Assembly: GCA_045106855.1 (NCBI GenBank)
Contig: JBGCFI010000008.1
Coordinates: forward strand, 62,001-126,000
Source of the DNA: Granulosicoccus sp045106855
GTDB taxonomy: Bacteria > Pseudomonadota > Gammaproteobacteria > Granulosicoccales > Granulosicoccaceae
DNA: 64,000 nt
Reading direction: 5' to 3'
The stretch's first letter is position 1; the number at the start of each line of letters is the position of its first letter. Position numbers and translations under genes: made by a program. Below, in pieces: positions 26,144 through 35,246 of the stretch. The notes under the pieces are model-generated. The model made no database searches. It was not told the DNA's origin and worked only from the letters and a program-made list of their open reading frames with translations.

Positions 26144-26972
26144 CGTGGCCAGCTGGTGACGCTGCAGCTTTACTACGACCGTACATCATCATACTGGCAA
26201 AAATTGGCTGAGGCTTGTCCACCGGTTTGATAAGTTTGGTTGCTTGCGCAAGGCTCATCATGGCTGATCGGATAAACCGCCATTTTTCAGCCCAGGAATA
26301 GTCGCCATCGAGCAGATTGATAGGCATCGGGAGGAATAGATTGATCTCTATCACTCGAAAATCACCCTCGATAAGTGCCTCCAGACTGTCAGCCCGCACA
26401 CTCATTCGGCTAATTCCGAATTTGCCAATCTGCGAAAGATAGTTAGCCAGCAGCGCCTGTTGTTCGGGGTTGAACTGGCTCGTGATATCGGCGTATCGGG
26501 TGAAGCGGTTGTACTTGCTGTTTATCGGGTAGTGTTCATTCTTATTGATGGCTTCCGTTATCGTGAACACATCATGCTTATCATCGTCCCGGTCCGCGTC
26601 AATGCTGAAAAGTTCAAATTCACGCTCTCCGGGCGCTGCTTCCTGCAACAGGTAGCGTTGCGGCTGCTCAGCTAACTCAGAGCGCAATTGCATGAGCTGC
26701 GCCTGGTTGTCTGCCCGGCGAATACCGTGCGCATTCTGTCCCCACTCTGGCTTGAGAAAAACCGGGAAATGGCTGGGCGTAAGCGAGTCGGAGTCAATGC
26801 TCTGTGCGAGTCTCCAGCGCTCGGGAATGAGGGAGTCCATCGACAGTTTGGAGAACACCCCTTTCTCACTGGAAAAATAGCGGGCATTCAGTTGCCAATA
26901 GCGCCACGGTGCCGTCGCAATCCTCGCACAGCAGAGGATGTACGTAACTACCATGATGATCGTAATATGCAT
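26103..26972 (-). CDS. ATP-grasp-fold protein, first gene of the ligase cassette
   Basis: A 289-residue protein. FPVFLKPEWGQNAHGI (about residues 69-84) is an ATP-grasp lysine/glycine loop, YLLQEAAPGEREFELFSI the nucleotide-contact strand, and FRVIEINLFLPMPINLLD carries the E-I-N metal motif. The usual N-terminal substrate domain is very short, so it may depend on a partner; the 41-base overlap with the next ATP-grasp gene supports a pair. The first 25 residues (MHITIIMVVTYILCCARIA) are hydrophobic, suggesting membrane attachment or a start chosen too far upstream. No close characterised relative recognised. Confidence 0.7.
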   Translation of the reverse strand: MHITIIMVVTYILCCARIATAPWRYWQLNARYFSSEKGVFSKLSMDSLIPERWRLAQSIDSDSLTPSHFPVFLKPEWGQNAHGIRRADNQAQLMQLRSELAEQPQRYLLQEAAPGEREFELFSIDADRDDDKHDVFTITEAINKNEHYPINSKYNRFTRYADITSQFNPEQQALLANYLSQIGKFGISRMSVRADSLEALIEGDFRVIEINLFLPMPINLLDGDYSWAEKWRFIRSAMMSLAQATKLIKPVDKPQPIFASMMMYGRSKAAASPAGHGVETDIREHYPQP

Positions 26973-27984
26973 GACGTGTTACCGCCTACTCCTGTGCTGG
27001 TCGGTGGACGAATCAAACAGCCGTTGCCTAATGTTACCGTGCATCGACATGTGCCTGCCAGCATTCGCTGTCCGTAATTCTTGCAATCTCGTTACTAATC
27101 AAGTTTCTGGCATAGATCTTCGAGACCGTCTCCAGAACGTCTGAGTGCAATAACGAGTGAAGGTTCAATCATCGCCAATGTCCGTTTTCCGGCAACTATT
27201 GAGGATAGCCGATGGTGCGCGTGATGCAATTGTGCAAGGCCCGATCGCTCTGTTCCCTCAGCAAACTGTCGCATTGATTTGCCAGATCCCGTGTATCTGA
27301 AGTCGTGAGTAGCCGGTGCACCACATTGCGTATTGTTTTACCCAGTTCGACTGTGACCGAAGCGGCGCCAGATCGCGTCCAGCCGTTCAGCTGGTGCCAA
27401 ACCTGACCACCTGCTGGCTATATGACTTGAATACTACCGGGCAGGGTGAATTCGTTCTGACGTCTGTGCCAATATGTTGTCGTGTAAGGCGTTATTGTGT
27501 CTGTCAGGAGGGTGCGACAGGACAGGATTTAGAAAAGCGTAGAATCCTCAGCCTCGTCTGGCTTGCCCCATTGACTCTTCGATTGACGGAAATTCCGTGA
27601 ATTTTGTCCACGCAAGGCGGCATATTACTGATTGATTATCCGGATACATCGCAATAGAGACGTAATAGGCCTTGCTAACTGACATGCCCGCCCCAAAATT
27701 CGGTAGAATTGTGGGTTTACCAAGCAAGGCACACTGCTCGACACAGAGTATCGGTTTCCGCTCGTAAATTTTTGGCTGTTCTCGCTCCAGACAATGGACG
27801 TATGGCAGGCATTTTGATATGTCCGGGACGTTACAGATCGGTCGAAGTGTGCTTTTCGCGTTTCACCCGTTTTCATTTGTACTTTTCTTGAATTTTTGTA
27901 GGTATCGTCCGGCGTACGTGTCTTGCAGGTTGACACATTTCGTACGCTGGGTCGGACCCCTATTCCCAGAGCGTGAGCACTAAC
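26973..27984. other. 1-kb intergenic region between the ATP-grasp cassette and fusA2
   Basis: No supported gene. Short open frames exist on both strands (for example 27316-27600), but none has a ribosome-binding site or recognisable composition. Near its 3' end is an inverted repeat, GCGTACG (27912-27918) with CGTACGC (27941-27947), flanked by GTCC and GGAC, and a -35-like TTGACA (27930-27935) inside its loop. This could be a regulated leader of fusA2. Confidence 0.4.
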
Positions 27985-30069
27985 ATGACTGACCTTTCAC
28001 ACTACCGCAACATCGGCATCTTTGCCCACGTTGATGCAGGTAAGACCACGACCACTGAGCGCATACTCAAACTCACGGGCAAGATCCACAAGTCCGGCGA
28101 AGTGCACGATGGTGAGGCCACCACCGATTTCATGGAGCAAGAGCAGGAACGTGGAATTACCATCCAGTCTGCTGCGACAAGTTGTGAGTGGGACGGACAC
28201 CGTTTCAATATCATCGATACCCCGGGCCACGTTGATTTCACCATCGAGGTGTACCGCTCCTTGAAAGTGCTCGATGGCGGCGTGGGCGTATTTTGTGGTT
28301 CGGGTGGTGTAGAGCCACAATCAGAAACGAACTGGCGTTATGCGAACGATTCGGAAGTGGCCCGTGTCATTTTCATCAACAAGCTTGATCGCATGGGAGC
28401 TGACTTCTATCGAGTGGTCAATCAGGTCAAGGAAGTGCTGGCAGCACGGCCACTGGTTATGGTTCTGCCTATTGGAACTGAAGACGATTTTGTCGGTGTT
28501 GTCGATCTACTGACTGAAAAAGCCTGGATCTGGGACGAGACCGGAAATCCAGAGAATTACACTATCGAAGACGTGCCAGAGGACATGAAAGAAGATGTCG
28601 CTAAATGGCGTGAAGAGCTGGTAGAGACGGCTCTGGAAATGGATGATGCCGCTATGGAACGCTATTTTGAAGGTGAAGTCCCTGATATCGATACACTCAA
28701 AAAATGTATTCGTAAAGGCACTATTGATCTGGAATGGTTTCCGACCTTCTGTGGTTCGGCATTCAAGAACAAGGGCATTCAGCCAATGCTTGACGGCGTA
28801 GTCTCATTTCTTCCCAGCCCGACGGAGGTTGTTCCACAACCGGAAGTTGACCTGGAAGGCAACGAGACGGGTGAGCGTGCTGTTGTGGATCCCAACAAGC
28901 CATTGCGCGCTCTGGCGTTCAAGATCATGGATGACCGTTACGGCGCGTTGACCTTTATCCGAATTTATTCGGGCAAAATTGCGAAAGGTGACACGGTCCT
29001 CAATACCTTCACAGGTAAAACAGAGCGTATCGGCCGTATCGTGGAAATGCACGCTGACTCTCGCGAAGAGCTCGATTCTGCACAGGCTGGCGATATTGTC
29101 GCTGTGCTGGGTATGAAGAATGTCCAGACCGGGCATACGTTGGCAGATCCTAAAAATCCGGCAACTCTGGAACCTATGGTATTTCCTGACCCGGTCATCT
29201 CCATTGCCGTGTCTCCGAAAGATAAAGCAGGTAGTGAGAAGCTTGGCGTTGCTATCGGCAAGATGGTCGCAGAAGATCCTTCGTTCCGAGTCATGACTGA
29301 CGAGGAAAGTGGTGAAACCATTCTTATGGGTATGGGTGAGCTGCACCTGGATATCAAGATCGACATTTTGAAGCGTACTCATGGCGTCGAGGTCGAAGTT
29401 GGTAAGCCGCAAGTGGCCTATCGTGAGACGATCACGGCACCTATTGAAGACACCTATACGCACAAGAAACAGTCAGGTGGTTCCGGTCAATATGGGCGAA
29501 TCGATTACACCATCGAACCAGGCGAGCCGGGCACCGGCTTTGAATTCGAATCCAAGGTTACTGGTGGTAACGTTCCGCGAGAATACTGGCCTGCCGTTGA
29601 AAAAGGATTTAAAACCTCAATGGTGGAAGGAGTGCTGGCGGGTTATCCATTGCTCGACTTCCGCGTTGTGTTGAATGATGGTGCTTTCCACGCGGTTGAT
29701 TCTTCCGCGCTGGCGTTCGAGATTGCCGCCAAAGGTGCATACCGTCAATCAATTCCCAAAGCCAGCCCGCAGATTATCGAGCCGGTTATGAAAGTTGATG
29801 TGTTCACACCGGATGATCATGTAGGTGATGTCATTGGTGACTTGAACCGACGTCGGGGAATGATTGCAGGACAGGAAGCCGGTGCCACGGGCGTGCGCAT
29901 CAAGGCGGATGTGCCTTTGTCAGAGATGTTTGGTTACATTGGTGACCTGCGTACGATGACATCCGGACGAGGCCAGTTTTCCATGGAGTTCAGCCATTAC
30001 AGTCAGTGTCCTAAAAACGTGGCAGATGTCGTTATCAAAGAAGCACAGGAAAGAAAGGCCGCTAAATAG
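27985..30069 (+). CDS. fusA2: Elongation factor G, second-copy type (fusA2)
   Basis: Translational GTPase of 694 residues with all five EF-G domains. G-motifs: AHVDAGKTTTTE (G1), RGITIQSAA (G2), DTPGHVDF (G3), INKLDRMGAD (G4) and CGSAFKNKG (G5). Domain IV has KKQSGGSGQYGRIDY, and domain V ends with GRGQFSMEFSHY. The stretch FCGSGGVEPQSETNWRYAND and the N-terminus MTDLSHYRNIG match the stand-alone EF-G 2 of marine gammaproteobacteria rather than the str-operon copy. No rpsL, rpsG or tuf is adjacent. An in-frame GTG at 27973 would add four residues. It could specialise in translocation, recycling or stress; unresolved by sequence. Confidence 0.9.
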   Translation: MTDLSHYRNIGIFAHVDAGKTTTTERILKLTGKIHKSGEVHDGEATTDFMEQEQERGITIQSAATSCEWDGHRFNIIDTPGHVDFTIEVYRSLKVLDGGVGVFCGSGGVEPQSETNWRYANDSEVARVIFINKLDRMGADFYRVVNQVKEVLAARPLVMVLPIGTEDDFVGVVDLLTEKAWIWDETGNPENYTIEDVPEDMKEDVAKWREELVETALEMDDAAMERYFEGEVPDIDTLKKCIRKGTIDLEWFPTFCGSAFKNKGIQPMLDGVVSFLPSPTEVVPQPEVDLEGNETGERAVVDPNKPLRALAFKIMDDRYGALTFIRIYSGKIAKGDTVLNTFTGKTERIGRIVEMHADSREELDSAQAGDIVAVLGMKNVQTGHTLADPKNPATLEPMVFPDPVISIAVSPKDKAGSEKLGVAIGKMVAEDPSFRVMTDEESGETILMGMGELHLDIKIDILKRTHGVEVEVGKPQVAYRETITAPIEDTYTHKKQSGGSGQYGRIDYTIEPGEPGTGFEFESKVTGGNVPREYWPAVEKGFKTSMVEGVLAGYPLLDFRVVLNDGAFHAVDSSALAFEIAAKGAYRQSIPKASPQIIEPVMKVDVFTPDDHVGDVIGDLNRRRGMIAGQEAGATGVRIKADVPLSEMFGYIGDLRTMTSGRGQFSMEFSHYSQCPKNVADVVIKEAQERKAAK

Positions 30070-30079
30070 GTCTTTTGTT

Positions 30080-30108
30080 ATGCGCTCAAGCCCTGAGCTT
30101 GGGCGCAT
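30080..30108 (+). terminator. Hairpin just after fusA2
   Basis: ATGCGCTCAAGC (30080-30091) pairs with GCTTGGGCGCAT (30097-30108) around CCTGA, with one G-U pair, 11 bases after the fusA2 stop. No T-run follows, so if it ends transcription it does so imperfectly. Confidence 0.45.
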
Positions 30109-30833
30109 ATAACTGAGGCATACGTAGTCGAGAACGGTTGCGGATGCACACATTGAGTCACTGGCATTCGATCAGTGAAGACCGCAGGTCAGCGCGACAG
30201 ACTATTCGCGACGGTAAGCTCATTGGAATGTCTGTCATCGCTGAACAATGATTCTTGCTTTGACGGTCGATATCCGAAGCACATCCCATACTTGCAAGCT
30301 ATTGATCGATGCCCGCCACAGGGCTGCAGCTTAGCGCATTGCCGGGCAGGGTTTTCCCTGATACAGGTTTGCTACCGGAAAATTAAGGGCTGATCGCGGC
30401 TTTACTTTACGATAGTTGTGTTGGCTGGATAGTCCGACCAGGTTATCAGGACAGCACCTGAGCGACACGTACCGACCTTATCGAAAGAGGCAAGATTGCG
30501 CAGAGCGGCCGGCTCTGCCATCATGAAACCGCACAAATTATCCTCTGTTGTGTAGGTCGTCTAAAAATTTTACTGGATCGTGTTTCCAACGTATCAGGGG
30601 TATGGCAAGCTGGGCTATCGTGCCTGGTAACTACCTGGCCAGATCACCCGAAATGCCAGCTATCGTGGCTGATTTTGCGAGATCGTATTTCTTCGCAAGC
30701 TCAGAATCTGAAACGCATCGATATAATTGAGTCGATTTGTCGTATTTTTTAACCTGCTCATCCTGTTCCGACGTTACCCAATTACTATTCTGGCGTGTAC
30801 GATAACGCTATAAACTGCCTGAAGACTGGACTC
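30109..30833. other. Intergenic region between fusA2 and cobS
   Basis: About 725 bases with no supported gene. I looked for a cobalamin riboswitch before cobS; the conserved B12-box sequence is not evident. Nothing else stands out. Confidence 0.4.
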
Positions 30834-31817
30834 ATGCTCGACACCTTTTCCGCAAATGACGATGGCAATGCGCTTTTGCCAGACACTACGGTCTCAGTAA
30901 GAGACGTATTTGGCCTTGATATCGATTTACAGGTACCGGCGTATTCTCAGCCCAGTGAGCGTGTGCCCGATCTGGATGCCAGCTATTTATTTGATCACCG
31001 CACGACCATGGCCATACTGTCGGGTTTTGCCAATGACTGGCGAGTTCTTATTTCAGGTTTTCATGGTACGGGAAAGTCCACGCACATAGAGCAGGTTGCA
31101 GCCAGACTGAACTGGCCGTGCTTACGGATCAATCTGGATAGCCATGTCAGCCGGATAGATCTGATCGGGAAAGATGCCATTGTCCTGAAGGATGGTAAGC
31201 AGGTTACCGAGTTCCAGGATGGTATTTTGCCGTGGTCCTATCAGCGTAACGTTGCTCTTGTTTTCGATGAATATGATGCCGGCCGTCCTGACGTCATGTT
31301 CGTGATTCAGCGTGTACTTGAATCAACCGGTCAGCTGACGCTTCTGGACCAAAGCAGAGTGATAAGGCCTCATCCGGCATTCAGATTTTTTGCAACGGCG
31401 AATACGGTTGGACTTGGAGATACTACGGGCCTGTATCACGGCACGCAGCAGATCAATCAGGCGCAAATGGATCGATGGTCAGTGACGACGGTCCTCAACT
31501 ATCTGCCTCACGACAAAGAGACAAACGTGGTTCTGGCTAAAGCACCCCATCTGCAAAATGATGAAGGGCGCCAACTGGTGGAGAAAATGGTTTCGCTTGC
31601 AGGTCTGACTCGCAGCGCATTTCGCAATGGCGATCTTGCGACGGTGATGAGCCCTCGTACCGTCATAACCTGGACTCAAAATCTAACCTTTTTCAAGGAT
31701 GTGGCGTTGTCACTGGAACTGGCTTTCGTCAACAAATGTGATCCGGCAGAACGTGCACTCATCGCTGAGCTTTATCAGCGAGTATTCGGGGAGGAGCTGG
31801 CGGATAGTGACGGTTGA
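30834..31817 (+). CDS. cobS: Cobaltochelatase subunit CobS (AAA+ ATPase)
   Basis: ATPase subunit of the aerobic cobalt chelatase CobN-CobS-CobT, which inserts Co2+ into hydrogenobyrinate a,c-diamide. MoxR-like AAA+ protein: SVRDVFGLDIDLQVPAYS near the start, Walker A GFHGTGKST, the strongly conserved INLDSHVSRIDLIGKDAI, Walker B LVFDEYDAGRPDVMF, sensor FFATANTVGLGD, and YHGTQQINQAQMDRWS. The ATG at 30834 gives a family-like N-terminus; a GTG at 30795 would add 13 residues. It overlaps cobT by 11 bases. The large subunit gene cobN is not in the window. Confidence 0.9.
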   Translation: MLDTFSANDDGNALLPDTTVSVRDVFGLDIDLQVPAYSQPSERVPDLDASYLFDHRTTMAILSGFANDWRVLISGFHGTGKSTHIEQVAARLNWPCLRINLDSHVSRIDLIGKDAIVLKDGKQVTEFQDGILPWSYQRNVALVFDEYDAGRPDVMFVIQRVLESTGQLTLLDQSRVIRPHPAFRFFATANTVGLGDTTGLYHGTQQINQAQMDRWSVTTVLNYLPHDKETNVVLAKAPHLQNDEGRQLVEKMVSLAGLTRSAFRNGDLATVMSPRTVITWTQNLTFFKDVALSLELAFVNKCDPAERALIAELYQRVFGEELADSDG

Positions 31818-33711
31818 CAAGCATCCGCACAATATTGGCGAAATAAAGCCTAAGGGAGAAGATCTGCCGGCGCCATTGAGTCAAGGTTTCAAGACATCGA
31901 CGGGCGCTTGCGCGCGAGCAATATCAAGAGATCGCTCTATCGAAATTACGTTCGATGATAAAGCCTCCGACGTCGAGGGTATGGTGTTGCCGGAAATTCC
32001 GGTAGACGCGACGCTGAAGGAGCGGCTTGAAACACGAGGGCGCAGCGACGGGATTGCGTTGCATCGCCAATATCACGACCCGGTAACTCACAGACGTTTC
32101 CAGCCATCCACCGATACCTCTCAGCGTTTGTACCATATGGCGGAACAGACTCGTGTTGAATTGTTGGGAAGTACGGTTTTTGAAGGCGTTGGTCGAAATC
32201 TGGATGCTGCGCTTGATGGTCGCTACCAGTTGCTGCTGGACACGCTAAGGAAGCCCGTTATTGAATTGGGAGATACCTCCGAGCCACGGTTGGGAATTGA
32301 TCATGCACTCTCTCTATACCTGCGCGAACAGTTGGGTAATCGCCCTTTGCCACCGGCTGCTATGGAAGTGCTTTCCGACTGGCGGCAATGGCTGGAGAGC
32401 GATGTTAAAAACAAGTTCGAAAAAGCTGGCTTCGATATAAACGATCAGGGTAGTTTTGCCACTGCGCTCGGGAAGCTACTGCGTTCTCTGGAACTGGACG
32501 ATGGTAGTGAAAGCGATGCCCAGGACGAGATGGACGACAGTAACAGACCGCCTGATGAACAGTCTGCCGAAGATGATGATTCAGATATGGGTGATTCCGA
32601 CAGTACCTCCATGCAGGAGGATGGTGAGTCGGACACTGTTGACGATGAGGGTAGTGCGGAAGATGCCAGCGATGGGGTCGAACCTGACGAAGACATGCCC
32701 GAAAACAGTTCTGAGAATGCCGGTAGCGAGTGGCGTGCCGTAGCAACCGATGCTGTCAAGCGGGATATCAACGACTATCACGTTTATACCCGAGAATTTG
32801 ATGAGGTGATAAAACCCTCAGATCTTTGTGATCATGAAGAGCTCATACGATTACGGCAGACATTGGATACTCATATCGGCGACCTGCAACGTTTAGTGGG
32901 CCGGTTTGCTAACCGTCTGCAACGCGTGTTGATGGCCCAGCAGCAACGCTCCTGGGAATTCGATCTGGAAGAAGGGCAGTTGGACACAGCGAGGCTGGTG
33001 CGTGTGCTGACCGATCCGATGATGCCGTTGACGTTCAAGCAAGAGTCAGAGACTCCATTTCGCGATACGGTCGTAACACTCTTGCTGGATAACTCAGGTT
33101 CAATGCATGGGAGATCCATCCGGGTCGCTGCGGTCTGTGCGGATATTCTGTCTGCAACGCTCGAGCGTTGTGGAGTGAGAGTGGAAATTCTGGGTTTTAC
33201 CACAGGTGCCTGGAAGGGGGGTAAATCGCGCGAGAAGTGGGTTGCGAATGGTTATCCGGCTAACCCCGGGCGATTGAACGATCTACGCCATATCATATTC
33301 AAATCAGCTGATTCGCCACGCCGTCATTCCCGGGTAAACCTTGGACTCATGATGCGTAAGGGTTTGCTCAAGGAGAACATCGATGGAGAGGCGCTGATGT
33401 GGGCATACGGGCGTTTATTGCAGCGGCCGGAACAGCGCCGTATCCTGATGATGATTTCGGATGGTGCGCCTATTGATGATTCAACCTTGTCCACCAATCC
33501 CGGGCGATTTCTTGAAAAGCATTTGCGTCATACTATCGCTCATATAGAGAGGCAGGACGATGTGGAGTTAGTGGCTATCGGTATTGGTCACGATGTCAGA
33601 CAGTATTACTCGCGCGCCACAACGATTCACGATGTCTCCCAACTGGCAGATGTCATGACCAGCCAACTGGTCGAGCTGTTTTCATGCAACGGTCTTGCGA
33701 CATCTCGCTGA
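31807..33711 (+). CDS. cobT: Cobaltochelatase subunit CobT (VWA domain)
   Basis: Partner of CobS in the chelatase motor. From the GTG at 31807, inside the end of cobS, the product has 634 residues. The N-terminal alpha-helical part contains the CobT-like TGACARAISRD and GRSDGIALHRQYHD. Residues about 235-305 are a strongly acidic, low-complexity linker, as in known CobT and BchD/ChlD. The C-terminal third is a von Willebrand A domain with MIDAS DNSGSMHGRS, followed by RRILMMISDGAPIDDST. The acidic linker probably bridges to CobS. Translational coupling with cobS is clear. Confidence 0.92.
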   Translation: MTVDKHPHNIGEIKPKGEDLPAPLSQGFKTSTGACARAISRDRSIEITFDDKASDVEGMVLPEIPVDATLKERLETRGRSDGIALHRQYHDPVTHRRFQPSTDTSQRLYHMAEQTRVELLGSTVFEGVGRNLDAALDGRYQLLLDTLRKPVIELGDTSEPRLGIDHALSLYLREQLGNRPLPPAAMEVLSDWRQWLESDVKNKFEKAGFDINDQGSFATALGKLLRSLELDDGSESDAQDEMDDSNRPPDEQSAEDDDSDMGDSDSTSMQEDGESDTVDDEGSAEDASDGVEPDEDMPENSSENAGSEWRAVATDAVKRDINDYHVYTREFDEVIKPSDLCDHEELIRLRQTLDTHIGDLQRLVGRFANRLQRVLMAQQQRSWEFDLEEGQLDTARLVRVLTDPMMPLTFKQESETPFRDTVVTLLLDNSGSMHGRSIRVAAVCADILSATLERCGVRVEILGFTTGAWKGGKSREKWVANGYPANPGRLNDLRHIIFKSADSPRRHSRVNLGLMMRKGLLKENIDGEALMWAYGRLLQRPEQRRILMMISDGAPIDDSTLSTNPGRFLEKHLRHTIAHIERQDDVELVAIGIGHDVRQYYSRATTIHDVSQLADVMTSQLVELFSCNGLATSR

Positions 33712-33855
33712 AAGCATCTTTCACTGTTGTTTGAAAGGTTGTGCATCAAAGGAAAAATTATCACGGTTGCGCTCTTAAGAGGTCTCGAATAGATAGAGCC
33801 GTGCAGGCTCCGGCGTGCAGCGGTATTACTTGCATAGAGCTCTTCGCCGTGTACG

Positions 33856-34905
33856 ATGCACACCATGCGAGTGAAAAAAGAGCTGTTACTACCGACCCTG
33901 GCGGACCATCCCACTGTTGATCTGGGGCTGGACGTCACACCGATACAAATTTTACCCAGACTCAGCGATGCCCTTGGCGTGTCGCTTCTGGTTAAGCGTG
34001 ATGATGTGTCGCTTCTTGCCATGGGTGGTAACAAGGTAAGGCAACTCGAGTATTACCTGGGCCCCGCACGTCAAATGCAAGCCGATACAGTCTTGATTAC
34101 CGGTGCAGTCCAGTCGAATTTTGTACGACTATGTGCCGCGGCAGCTGCCAAAATGGGCTGGCACGCCGTTGTACAGCTTGAACAACGTGTTCCCAAGGAC
34201 GATGCTCAATACAATCAATCCGGCAACGTGCTGCTTAACCATATTCTCGGTGCGGAAGTCCGGTATTTTCCAGAAGGAGAAAACGAAGCCGCAGCTGATG
34301 CCAGCCTCGACATTATCGCCGATGAACTGAAACGTGCTGGTCGTAAGCCCTACGTGGTGCATCTGGGTATCGAACATGCGCCGATAGGTGCGCTTGGCTA
34401 TGCAAACTGTGCTGCTGAGTGCTACACGCAACTTCAGAACATGGACACCATGCCAGATCATGTTGTGCTCCCGTCCGGTAGTGGTCTGACGCATGCAGGC
34501 TTTCTAGCGGGGGCAAGAACTTTCGGCTGGGGTGTACCTGTCTATGGTATTTGCGTGCGACGAGACGCGTTCGAGCAGAAGGTTCGCATAGCTCGTCGTA
34601 CAGATGAAGTAGCTAAATTACTTGCATCGGCTTTGGGTATTGTTGGCGCAGATATTCTTGTGGATGATTCAGTTCTCGCGCCCGGATATGGTCAAATAAA
34701 CCCCGCCGTTATGTCAGCGATTACGCAATCAGCGCGTCTTGAAGCTCTTATTCTTGATCCGGTTTACTCAGGTAGAACTATGGCTGGTTTAAAGTCGCTG
34801 ATAGAACAGGGTGCCATCAAGAGAGGTGATTCGGTGCTATTTGTTCACACTGGTGGATTACCATCGCTGTTTGCGTATCAGACTGATCTTATGCAACGTT
34901 TGTAG
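33856..34905 (+). CDS. D-cysteine desulfhydrase / ACC deaminase-family PLP enzyme
   Basis: Fold-type II pyridoxal-phosphate enzyme of 349 residues. VTPIQILPRLSDALG and LVKRDDVSLLAMGGNKVRQLE contain the PLP-binding lysine (K60 in GGNK). TGAVQSNFVRLCAAAAAKMG, VLPSGSGLTHAGF (phosphate cup) and LFVHTGGLPSLFAY follow. The family cleaves D-cysteine to pyruvate, sulfide and ammonia; L-cysteate sulfo-lyase (CuyA) and ACC deaminase are close relatives, so the substrate is open. An ATG at 33865 is an alternative start. No sulfur-metabolism neighbour to decide. Confidence 0.85.
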   Translation: MHTMRVKKELLLPTLADHPTVDLGLDVTPIQILPRLSDALGVSLLVKRDDVSLLAMGGNKVRQLEYYLGPARQMQADTVLITGAVQSNFVRLCAAAAAKMGWHAVVQLEQRVPKDDAQYNQSGNVLLNHILGAEVRYFPEGENEAAADASLDIIADELKRAGRKPYVVHLGIEHAPIGALGYANCAAECYTQLQNMDTMPDHVVLPSGSGLTHAGFLAGARTFGWGVPVYGICVRRDAFEQKVRIARRTDEVAKLLASALGIVGADILVDDSVLAPGYGQINPAVMSAITQSARLEALILDPVYSGRTMAGLKSLIEQGAIKRGDSVLFVHTGGLPSLFAYQTDLMQRL

Positions 34906-35246
34906 TCGGCAAGTATTGCTTATGTTGAATGAATGCGTTTTTACTCAACAAAGTGGTCAATCGATAATCAAATGTATCGCGCTGAGTATTTAGTGTGAAT
35001 TAATTTATCAACGTATGATTTATGGTGAATTAACATAGATTTCATTGCATCCTGTGTCTTGTCAATCTGTCATTGTTGGTAATATAAAAAGACAAGCTCT
35101 TACGGTTCTGAAATCTGGATTACGAATTGACGCTTTTCTATAGCTTAGTCTGTAGCATGCCCCCCGTAGTGTAAATCTGAAAACGGTAAGCAGACGAACC
35201 ATGCTGGTTCGCATGCTTTAGCGCAATGGTAAACATGTGAGGGACT
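34906..35246. other. AT-rich intergenic region before the CAP-domain gene
   Basis: 340 bases, visibly richer in A and T than the surroundings. TGTGAATTAA and GGTGAATTAA occur as imperfect direct repeats near 34995 and 35023. TTGACG (35127-35132) could be a -35, but no good -10 is at the usual distance. No gene seen. Confidence 0.35.

Noticed and set aside
27316..27600. 94-codon frame in the gap before fusA2
   Set aside because: No ribosome-binding site, irregular composition rich in Cys and Arg, no recognisable domain.
30109..30833. Cobalamin riboswitch before cobS
   Set aside because: The conserved B12 box and core pairing could not be found by eye.
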